Shown here: one piece after another, positions 22,801-34,800 of the stretch
Layout of the letters: each line of letters opens with the position of its first letter
How positions within the stretch are numbered: position 1 is the stretch's first letter
Translations under genes and position numbers: made by a program
Assembly (NCBI GenBank): GCA_946803715.1
Contig: CAMPET010000246.1
Location: 49,883-86,826, forward strand
Direction: 5' to 3'
From: Beroe ovata
Lineage: Eukaryota; Ctenophora; Nuda; Beroida; Beroidae
Length of the DNA stretch: 36,944 nt
Notes under the pieces: model-generated
Database searches by the model: none
What the model saw: the letters and a program-made list of their open reading frames with translations, nothing else
Told to the model about the DNA's origin: nothing

Positions 22801-25800
22801 AATGTGAAAATGCAAAAACCATATTTCTCAGTTATCGTGAAAAGCGAGGAGAAAATCTCATGAAGTACGAACACTGGGACCTCCTGAGTGATGACTCCTA
22901 CATAAACAACGCCATTGAGTACTGGTACAACACAGGAGCACAATACTCTCATAGTGATCCTTCCAACTCACTATTCTACACTCAGGTATTGAAAAAACCA
23001 TCTCATCTTAGCTCATATTTCTGTGTCAGAAGACACAGAGAAGTGAGAACCTAGTTGTCAATATTCCGAAAGAACATTTATATCCGACGAATGGAGAAAT
23101 TTAAACTTGAAATTCTCAGGTAATCTGGAAAATGACTTCGACTGTGGGGTGTGCTGTGGAGAGCAAGCGAGCGAGCGAGAATGCGAAATACGTGGTGATA
23201 GTAGTGTGTCATTACTACACAGCTGGGAATGTGGAGGGAAAGTTCACTGATTATGTCAAGGATAGGAGTGAGTCAAAAACCATGGGTCCCTGTTTCTAAT
23301 TACTGCTATAATCAATTTAAGTAAATGAAAAGCACTGTCAAATGATTCACTCTGAAACCAACGGCTATGTTTCAGATCCTTCATACCATAGGATTGTGAA
23401 CAGCCTGCCTTGGGCAAGTTTGAAAGTGAGTGTATTCTTGGGGAGCTATGCTGCTGCCATCACCCCACAAGAAGGGGCATCCAGCGCAGGTATCAACACT
23501 AATTGATCAATTAAACACTAATTAAACACTAATTAAACACTGATAAATAGAAGTCTCACTCTACCGTAACACCATCCTTTTTCTAAATAATTGGCCCATA
23601 TCTTTGTGAAGGGTACGTAGTAGGTATCCCCCCATTACGAATCTGGATATTGATATTGATGCTGTTTCAGAGGATTGCGCACCATCTACCGGCATCATTA
23701 TCGGCTGTGTGGACGACCACGTGGCAAACACAGACTACACACTCAGCTACAACTACAGAGCTTGCCAGACCACCAAGATCTCCATGGTAACGCCGGGGGC
23801 AGGGGCAGAGGAGGGCGTCAACTGGGACGGGGAAATCACCATCACAGGGACAGGTTAGAGGGGTGAATATTTGTGCTCACTGACCACTCTTTACAGCATA
23901 AACGAGACAGTTACCGTTGGTAAAAGTGTGTTTGCACTCGACGGTAGGGTAGTCTAGAACAAATATAGTCTCCAGCGGAGAGAAAAAACCTCATTTATGG
24001 TCACGTGATCCTACCGCACAGGTTTCGGCACAAAAACCTGTCGTCTGACTGTCAAGATCGGAGAATATGACTGTGTTGTTCAGAGGACAGCTGCCAGTGA
24101 GATTGTGTGCAAGGCTGACCCCGCTGATGAACCGCCAGTTAACACTAAACTGGCGGTTTCCGTCAGTGTTTCAGGTGACAAAACACGTGATAACTATAAC
24201 AGCTCAAATTTTCAGTAAAATTTTACATCTGAAGCAATCAAATTAGATTTTTAATGTAGGCAGTGGCAAAATAAGATATTTTTCTGACCTCTGAAGAAGA
24301 AAAGTAACGGTTTTCCTCCTCATGTATCAGGCAGAGGAGAAGCTCTATTCGAGGGAGAGGACTATGAGAAAATCTACACATTCCTGAAACCGTCAATAAC
24401 ATCGATGGATGTCTCTGATGGCTCTCTGAAGGTAACATGATAGGGTCTGATGATTCGGTTTGAAATGAGTTAAGCGGCATTGAAACAATACTTTTCTGGT
24501 AGGGAATAGACAATTCATATGCTTTTCTCCAGGGCGGAAAGACTATAGTTATCACTGGCGGAGGTTTCAAGGAGGGGGCTACATTTTCGGATGGTGAGTG
24601 ACCAATTATAATTGATAACCTCACAACAAGAACCGTGCATGGCATCTATCGCATTCCCCAACTCCTCAAGTTTACCTAGATCACCACACACCACTTCACC
24701 AGGGGTGTCCGAGTTTGAGGTCATCTCACTGTCATGGGGTGAGGCTCAAGTGAAGAGCAAGACGGGGGTTCCTGATATCACGGACGCGGTGAAAACAATT
24801 GTGGTGAGTTCCTGTGTGTGTCTAGAATGCCTTCAGCTGAGGGTTACTTTGTCCGGATCTGAAATTTGTGCCTAAAGGAACAGATCTGAACCTAAATAAT
24901 TCCTATCACAATCTTTCAGATGACGCAAGATGGAGTTCCAGTGGAGTGCCTCGATACTACATGTGACTTTACGTACAAGGCGGACAAAACACCAACTGTC
25001 ACAAGTGTCGAATGGACATTGAATGATGATGGAACATACGTCGTGGATTTCACAGGAACAAATCTCTGCGGGTAATTGTTTCCATGAAAACGCATCTAAC
25101 ATGCCATGACAACCGTACATGACTGAAATGAACCATGACACTACGTCATGACACTCATACCACGTGTGTGTGTGTGTTCAGGGACAGTTCCCAATCACTC
25201 TCCCTGGGAGAAGGGTTGGATGCCACGTGTAGCACATGCGACTCCACCTCTGCCCAGTGCTCCGTCTCCCTACCCACAGCAGGGAGCTACACCCTGGTGT
25301 TCTCCAACTCTAACGGATATGCTGATATTCCTGATGATATGAAAACTAAATCAATCGCTTTCGTGGTATGATTATTATAGCAGCTGCTATAACTAGAGCT
25401 CCTTCATAAAAGAGTTTTTAATAGACGATGCACCATGAATAAGGAGCTACAGTGACGTCATCATATCGTGACTCCCAGGTAACAGAGGTGACACCAAAGA
25501 GTGGCAGCGTGTACGGTGGCACAATTGTCACCATGACCGGCACATCCTTCCCAAGTGACTTCTGGCTGTCTACCTCCCAGCAGTCAGCTTCTGTTGAGAG
25601 CAACTCAGCAACTGAGATAGTGTTCACGACAAGTACTACAAGACCGGTGCGATCACTAGATAGAAATCGAAATCAAAAATTTGGTCAATTTTTTCCCTCT
25701 CAATCTTCATCATGAAAGTTTTTTTAAATGAGCTGCTCCCGTAGGACTTCACTGTGGCACAGAATGAAATCCGCATGGACGGGCGAGTGGTAATGGTAGG

Positions 25801-28800
25801 CGAAGATAGACAGATGTTTGACTTTCGAGCTGAAGAGTCTCCAACAGTGACCGCTATTGAACCTACATCTGGTATGTTGGATTCGAGCCAGACGATATGA
25901 TGCTGTTTGGGAAAAAGACTTCAAATTTAGGGAATAATTAGGAAATGATAAGGCAATAGTTAACGAACAATTGGGGAATAGTTTAGTAAAACCATATCAA
26001 GCCATAGCATCTTATAATGTAGACCCCATATTATCAGGTTCACAAGGTGACACCCTCACCATTACTGGATCAAACCTATCCGGAGACTCGGTAACCGTGG
26101 AACTAGGTAATTCACCCCTAATGTAACTTATTAAGCAACCTGGTTCGGAGTTTTAAAAACGAGTCGGAATATATTCTCTGATGTTTCAGTGAGCATGTTG
26201 AAGTATGGAACTGCCTGTGAGAATAGGGACCTATCCATTAACTGTGAGGCGGGATTCATCAGGTTAGCAGATTAAGATAATATACCTATACCCTCATAAC
26301 AAAAGTGTTTTGTAACCCCGGTCATTGATTCCGGTAGAGATATCCTAGCAATATCATATTTTACAGGATACATAACGCCAACTACGGGAAATCTCCAAAC
26401 ATGAACACATGCGGTCATTCATCTGGCCCGAACCCAACTTGTGAGGCGGAGAATTCATTCGCGGTAAGCTGATCGTGAGAGCTGTGACTACATGAAGATC
26501 CAGCAAATCTATGACTTCTCATACCGTCGCATCGATCTCATCTCTCATCCCCCACCTTCAGATAGTGCAAGAGCGGTGTCAAGGGAAGAACGAATGCACT
26601 GTCTCTGCCCAGAACTCCGTATTCGGAGATCCATGCCCGAGTGAAGGGAAATACCTGAGGGTCGGGTGGGAGTGCACTGTCATTGCAGAACCAGCCGCAG
26701 GAGAACCATGTGAGTGGTTAGAGTATAGGTACTATGGTAACCATGGTAACCATGGTAACAGTTTATACGCTCATATTGAGTGGAGCTCTTACTGTTGCTA
26801 AGGAAGTTCAGTTTTGCTTCGCTCGTTCAGTTTTGTGGTATGTTCACTGTTGAGGTTCTACTCTACTGTTGTTTCTGTTTTTTCAAAACTCCTTCCCTCA
26901 CAGTACCTGCTGACGTCCCCAAAATCTGTGCAATAGACAGCAGCACTGACACTGAGATAACTTGCACAATCCCCAACCACAACAAGATTGGAAGTCTTAA
27001 TGTCCTGGTAGGCTATGCTGAAACCTGTGGTTTCTTTTTTCGCTAGAGTTAGAAAGAACTAATCACTGCCAGTGATCCTGAATAGTGAAATTCGCTGAGA
27101 TTTGCTTGAAATATAAGTGAAAATAACTCAAAATGCCAAGTTATTAAGTTCTATCTTCCCGCCGGCAGGTGAAAGTATCCCCCATGGGGAACTCCAACTC
27201 GGATCTAACATTTGACTATGGAATGAGTCTAGGGGCCACAACTCCTGCCACACTAGAAAGTGGGACTCTCGGTGGGCCTGGAGTATCTCTCACAGGTACA
27301 GTTCAAACCCAGTGATCTCGTCTGAGAACTTCCATTTGATTATCATTCTGATTCATGCCTCGAAACAGTGATTGGTTGGAGAATTTATGTTCCATTATCA
27401 CGTAACTATAATCGGTTTCTGTGTGTTTTTGGACGCTGAATCGTTTCCCGACGGAATTTCGATCCTATCTTGCTTCCCTGAGGTACTGTGGGTCACGTGA
27501 CTTCGAATCTCATGTCTAAGAGGAAAACGGAATTTTCACCGACTTCCAAATGAGCTAGCCCGGAAATTCCTTCAGATTCGGATTCTACGTCAAAAAATAG
27601 GCCAGAAACACTAGTTTTTAGTATGTCTCCTGAAAAATTTCTTCTGGCCATATTTTGGTATCGGTGTGTCCAATTGATTTTGGTGTTTTTGTAGTGAATG
27701 CTTCCCAAGGGTTTGAAATCTTGATTTTGGCGTGGTTTCATGACGAGCATGAACTGTTCATGATCTTAAAAAGGGGTGATGTTTGTAGTATGATAGTAGC
27801 AGAGATGATTTGGTGGAAAATAAGTGCCGCAAGTGCCATTAGAGTCATCGTTAGAGTCCGTCAAAAACGAAGTAAAAAAGTGTGGAGTCATTCACTTAAA
27901 TTTTACCGATACTGACATCAGAAATTCGGAGAAAATTTCTTGTTCGATTTCAATACAAATACCATCGATTCCTATGTATTTTTGGACGCTGAATCGATTC
28001 CCGATCGAATTTTGACCCTATCTTGCTTCCCTGAGCTACTGTGGGTCACGTGACTTCGAACCTCATATCTGAGAGGAAAACGGAATTTTCACCGACTTCC
28101 AAATGAACTAGCCCGGAAATTCCTCCAGATTCGGATTCTACGTCAAAAAATAGGCCAGATACACTAGTTTTTAGTATGTCTCCTCAAAAATTGCTTTTGG
28201 CCATATTTTGGTATCGGTGTGTCCAATCGATTTTGGTGTTTTTGTGGTGAATGTTTCCCAGGGGTTTGAAATCTTGATTTCGGCGTGGTTTCATGACGAG
28301 CACAAACAGTTCATGATCTTAAAAAGGGGTGATGTTTGTAGTATGATAGTAGCACAGATGATTTGGTGGAAAATTAGTGCCGTAAGTGCCAATAGAGTCA
28401 ACGTTAGAGTCCGTCAAAAACGAAGTAAAAAAGTGTGGAGTCATTCACTCAAATTTTACCGATACTGACATCAGAAATTCGGAGAAATTTTCTTTGTTCG
28501 ATTTCAATACAAATACCATCGATTCCTATGTATTTTTGGGCGCTGAATCGATTCCCGACCGAATTTCGTCCCTATCTCGCTTCCCTGAGGCGCTGTGGGC
28601 CACGTGGCTACACAAATGTAAACTTTATTGAATGCAGGAGCTGGATTCCAGGACATAGCTAGTGTGGCTGTGTGTGGCGTGGAGGTTAAGTACAACTACG
28701 ATCCAGAGACCAATGATGATCAGATAACGTTCAATCTACCTGCTTGTCCCACTTCTATATGTTCAGATGGGAATGGAGTTTGCAGCATAACGGTATGGAT

Positions 28801-31800
28801 CTCAACTTCTTGCTTGAATTTCGTTTCTGCTTGAACTCACGCAATACATATACGTATAACCTTATTGCACTGAAGACTTGGTAACAATTCTCACCTGACA
28901 CCTGCTGATTCCATGACATTCAAAACATAAAACAGCATTCTTTTCTCTAAAAATCACATCACGCAGGTTACGGATATCAAAGGGAATGAACAGGAAAAGC
29001 AAATGCATGTCACTTACACCGCCTCCCTGACCCCAACAATATCATCCATCATCCCAGGAGATGCTGGTACTGGAGGGGGAAAAGCGGTGAGCCATCCCTT
29101 AAATTAGACATCATTGAGACATCATTTAGAAATGTGATAAGACAATATGAGGACATGCTATGGAAGTTTGAGTCTCGTAGTCAGTAACAAATAACGATCT
29201 ATAACGACCCTATGTACTTCAATCTCTTGCATGTAACCCCCCTCTCTCTATATTCGTGTGACCCCTCACCGACACACGTGTTTGACACACGTGTTTCAGA
29301 TAACGATTATCGGTACATCACTCTCCGATGACATGAGTGCTGTCAGTGTGAAATTTGACGGTGTCACGTGTACCGTTACATCTGCATCTGTCACCAGGGT
29401 AAGCTATCTCCTATCTCATGTACTCTCTTTCATTGCTCTATAATACCAGAACCCAATACTAAATCCTGTACTGATCCTAAATCCTAATAATGACTGCTAC
29501 TTCAGATTGAATGTACAACCGGAGCAAAAGCAGATCTATCGAACAAAGACGGTGTGGAAGTGAAAATTGACAACTCCCTAGCTGACAACCCGAACAATGC
29601 TGTCATGACCTACATGGACAAGTGGAGTTCACAGTACACATGGGGTGGAGATATCAACAACAAGCCCGTGGAGGGAGACTTGGCAGTTATCCAGAAAGGT
29701 ATGGAGTAATTTCTGAAGTGCCATGAAGTTAGGTGATTATTCGAGACCTCCAAGTTTATTGCATGAACAAACTTATGGCAGGTCAGATAGTGTACTTGGA
29801 TGAGAGTCCACCACTTCTGAAGGGTATCCTGCTAAATGGGGGACATCTCATATTCGATGACAACCAGGACATCAAACTCATGATGGAATACATGATCATC
29901 CTTGGAGACGGGTCACTCACAGTTGGAACAGAAGAAAGTCCATTCCAACATAATGCTGAGATTGAGATGCATGGACATCAGCAGTCCATAGAACTCCCTA
30001 TGTATGGAGCGAAGACCATAGCAGTGAGACACGGTTAGTAAATGTGATTATCATCAATCATATCATCGACAGACTCATCCTGATTAGCTACGATTAGCTA
30101 TATTCCATTCCGTCCACCGCGATTCCGAAACATGACCCTCCCATGAAACTCCATGTTGTTCTGACCCAAAACCGATCACTATATCACCCTGCCCCACCCT
30201 CCCCAGGAACTGTGGATATGCACGGCAAGGCCGTCACCCCAGCCTGGTGCAATCTCGGGGCCACAGTGGAAGCTGGCGGTACAACAATCACCGTCAACGA
30301 GGAAACTAACTGGAAGGTTGGAGACGAGATTGCCATTTCATCATCCAGCTTTGCTCCCGAGGAACACGAGTATAACCAGATCAAGACAATTAGTTTTGCT
30401 GACGACGTGACGACTATTGAACTGGAGGTACCGCTGCTGTACAAACATATCTCCACCAAGACTACAGCTAATGGAAGGGAGATCGTTACGGCTGCCAAGG
30501 TAGGGCACAGCAAGACGTCCGATACCGAATCAAATCAATCCGGCTTCAGTTACGAGTATAAATTCCAGCCAAATTGTCAATCCAAATACTAAAAATTATT
30601 CAGATTGGTCACCTGACTCGAAACGTGAAGTTGCGAGGAAATGTCAATCAGAGCCACTTGAATGCAGTTGATGCCTGTCCACAGACCTTTGATCCCGATC
30701 AGTTTGCCACACAGACATGTTTCCAAGGAAGATACGGTAAGCACAATGTTCTAGAAATGAGTAGAACTACGAATGACTGTTTTCGATCATTTTCCGATAA
30801 ATTCTCAATCTGCAAAACCGTCTAATCATACCAGGAGAAGAGATGGACAGTGACCAGTTCGGATCCCAGATCATGTTCCATGCAGCTGAGATTGGGACAA
30901 GAGAAGTCCATGGGAGACTGGAAAATGTTGAAGTCACATGGGCCGGTCAAACTTTCAGACTTGGCAGATATCCAATCCATTTCCACATGAACGGGGATGT
31001 TTCTGGAAGCTATGTCAAGTAAGCCGAGTCACTGTGAGATTTGTTGAGAAATAGAAGACATTCTACCATGACTAAACCTTATGGGGGAGAGGCAGAATCC
31101 ACATGTTTCATACAGTGACATTTATTCGTCAGGGGCTGCGCAATCCATCACACTTTCAACCGGGCTGTCACTGTTCACGGTGTAGACAACTTGCTGGTGG
31201 AGAACAATGTTGCTTACAACAACATGGGACATGCGTTTTTCCTCGAGGATGGCATCGAAGAGAACAACATCTTCAGAGGCAATCTGGCTATCTTCACAAA
31301 GACGAGTTCCTCCCTTCTTAACGTTGATGTCACTCCAGGTAAGTTTTGACAAACCTAACCCTCGATCTGCTCAGGATTAGGTAACTTCCATATCCATGTC
31401 AATTCGATCGTTGCAAAGTTATGTGCTGAAAAAGGCACCTCATGGATCTAATGATTACCCCAATCCTCCAGCATCATTCTGGATCGTGAACCCTGTGAAC
31501 ACCTTTGAAAACAATGTGGCTGCCGGATCAACTCACTTTGGATTCTGGTTCAACATGCCTGCACATCCTGGTGGTCCATCATTCACTGACCAAGTGTGCC
31601 CTCGGAACAAGGGAATGCTCAGATTCCATGGAAACGAGGCGCACTCTTGTGGTCGTTATGGTAAGTTTAACAACCATATCTTGACACTAATAAAACAAGG
31701 GAATGCACTGGGAAATGCTGGACAGGCTGTGAAAGTAGAAGTTTTCAACTTTTCCCATCCAGGCATCTGGGTGTGGGAGTTCTGGAACCCCAGGGGGAAC

Positions 31801-34800
31801 GGGAGCTGTGAATCCACGGAGCCCAACATGACGACTCTAGAGGACTTCCACGGGTGGCATAACCTCCGGGGTGTGGAAGTCGAGGAAGGTATGATTCCTG
31901 CTGGGAGCAATGGAAATTCTTGAAGTGAGGCGTGACCGTGATTCTCAATCTACAATTTCATTTCAATTCGCAGGAAGTGGTATAGAGATGAAGAACTTTG
32001 TTCTTCACGACAATTGGATATCACAAATGGAGGTCCACAAGTGTAACGATGCTTCTTTCGAAGAGGGCAACACCCGGGTATGTGAATTCTTGTGTCTTGA
32101 TCACAATATATTCTTCATAAATCTTTGATGATTTCTGAGATAATTGAACCTCGCCTCTCTGCAGATGACCAACTCACTGATCATCGCAAAGACTCCCTCA
32201 TCAGATGGTCTCAGCATGAGATATCTGGGTGATGATGAGTATAGCTGCGGGACTGGAGTCATCATCCCAGGCAAGGGCTATTTCTCCGTGTACGACTCCT
32301 ACTTCAAGGGCTTCATCATGTGTGAAGTGTTCACTGCCTGCGGAGGATGCAGAGATGACCTCATTGGAGGGTTTTTCTCCGAGTACAGGGGCATCACCTA
32401 CGAGAACAGTCCCAGGCGAGGAGCATTCAAGTGGGAGTTTGAGCACGTGCTCCGCGATCTGGATGGGTCCCTGTCCGGGACAGATGAAGCAAACTCCGTC
32501 ATCACACCAGATATGGCTGTGCTGGATAAATCTTCTTGCACTCAGAGTGCAGCCTGGTCTCATGGACCCATTAATGGAATGATCTGTGATTCACAGGTTT
32601 GGAAACAATTCCTCTGATGTAGAAACCATATGCTATTTCAACGGATATGTCCCATGTTCACGACTCATCCATTTCAGACAAATCTCATCCGGTTGTCATG
32701 GAACAAGCCCAGTCTAGAATATCTCATGTTCAAAGATGTGCTCATGTCCAATGAGCACGGTGAAATCTCCAGCCCATGGGTGTTTAAGAGATTGACACAC
32801 AAACAAGGATGGATGGTTACTGTACCCGCAGGTAAAGAAGTCTAGATCCAGGATTAACAGTACTGTCAATCAATCAATCAATCGATCTATCAATCGATCT
32901 ATCAATCAATCAATCAATCTATCAATCAATCAATCAATCAATCATAAATCTCTAGTGATGCACAGACCCATTATACTTATTTGTCTCAACAGGGCATACA
33001 TACAGTATGAGATGGGACACTGAACAGAAGTTCACTAATGCCACTTTCAAGATGAGTGCCTACTACCCCAATGAAGGAGATTACCTGATCATCACACAGG
33101 ATCTGGCAGATGTTAGCTACTTTGAGTGATTTTGGTAGGATTTCACTCAAAATGGAAACTTCTCAATTATCTGACATCTTTCATATCCCGCAGAAACCTG
33201 ACTACATAACCGTTGGTGGAAGTTCCAACAAGAAACTCACGGCGATTGAACCGAGCGATGATGCGGGAACGTTCACATTCGATGATGAAACCAAGACACT
33301 CTCTCATTTGATCACCGGGAAGGGGATCACAGGATCGAAAGAGTTGCCTATGGACTTGAAAGTGTACAAGTGTTACTATGAAAACTGTACTGATCCGCAT
33401 CCAAAGCCTCTACCATCAAACCCAACCATGCTCCAACGACCAGAAACGGTAATACCACCCTAGAAAAAACACCCGCTCTGATGTCAATATGCCGTCCTAT
33501 TCATGTGAAAACTTCATTCGAAAATCATACTTCCTTCTCCTTCAGCCCAAGAAGTGGTCCGTATCGTCAGATTGGGTTGGCACGGAGGAAGGGTGGGGAG
33601 GATACGATGCCATGCTGCCCAAGGCTGGAGAGAATGTCCAGATCCCATCGAGCTGGTGGATGATATACGACACTCAGATGGAGGGTCTCGGAGATGTGAG
33701 TAGGGAAGATAAGTAAACTGGAGGATTGCTTGTATTCCCAAATTCAAGTCAATGAGGGAACATTTCATAATGGGAACAGTTGGACCAAACATCGCACTCC
33801 CACCAGATTTTCGTGTACGGAGTGCTCGAGTTTTCCAACGAAGCGGACACTCTCCTTGGAGCTAACAGAATAATAGTGGTGGGCGGTAAGATAGTCCTGG
33901 GGTGGAAGGACGATCCTCTGACAGTGAGAGCCAAGATAAGGCTGACTGGTAACCGAGACGACAAGGAGTACACAATGAATGATGGAACAACAGTCGGTTC
34001 AAAGGTGAGAACAATTTGATGGAATCTGTCCTACCCAATTCATCATTTCAGTTGATTGCAGGGAGGCTAAATCAAACTTTGTCAGGCCCTTGGAATAATG
34101 GGATTTGTGGAAATGCACTCGGAAGTCCCTGACGTTCTCTGGTCGAGCATCAGTGAGAAGGCTACAAGTGGATCCTCGACTCTGGTACTGAAGGATAATG
34201 TGGAGGGTAAATGGAAGGTCGGGGACGAGATTGCCATAGCATCCACCTCATTCCTCCCTGAACAAGCTGAGAAGAGGACGTTGACAGCGGTTGAGGGCCA
34301 CACCCTCACTCTTGATTCCCCACTAGAGCATGATCACGATTATCTGCTAGATGAGGTGAAAAACAGACCTGATCGGGGTCTAGATATAGGTTCAATCTTC
34401 TTTCGGATATGATTGGTCAAATATGAGGTTCCTTCATGATTATATTTCGCAGGTTAATGGTCATGAGTATCTGAGGGCAGCAGAAGTTGGGTTGCTGACA
34501 CGGCTGATCACCATAGAGGGAGTTGAAGATGAAGGTAGGTCACATTCGAACATGCATCACATAACATATTTTCCTCTTTAACAACACCTGGTTGTCAGCC
34601 AAATGATCAAAGTCTCACATATTGTGTCACCCAGGACACGATACAAAGTACGGAGCACGGGTCTTGATCTCGGACTACTCTCAAAGAGATGAAAACGGCC
34701 AGGAAGAGCTTTACATCCCCGAGGCCATGATTCAGGGAGTCGAGTTCAAGAACTCAGGACAGCAGGGATACCGAGACTACTTTGATCCGAGATACTCACT

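Noticed and set aside
27655-28468. Pair of 86-codon frames in intron 52 as a tandemly duplicated gene
   Set aside because: They lie in the 553-base repeat. Differences between copies are mainly amino-acid changing, no known domain is visible, and the host intron is spliced cleanly around them.
32867-32944. CAAT repeat as a promoter CCAAT array
   Set aside because: It is a plain tetranucleotide microsatellite inside intron 66.
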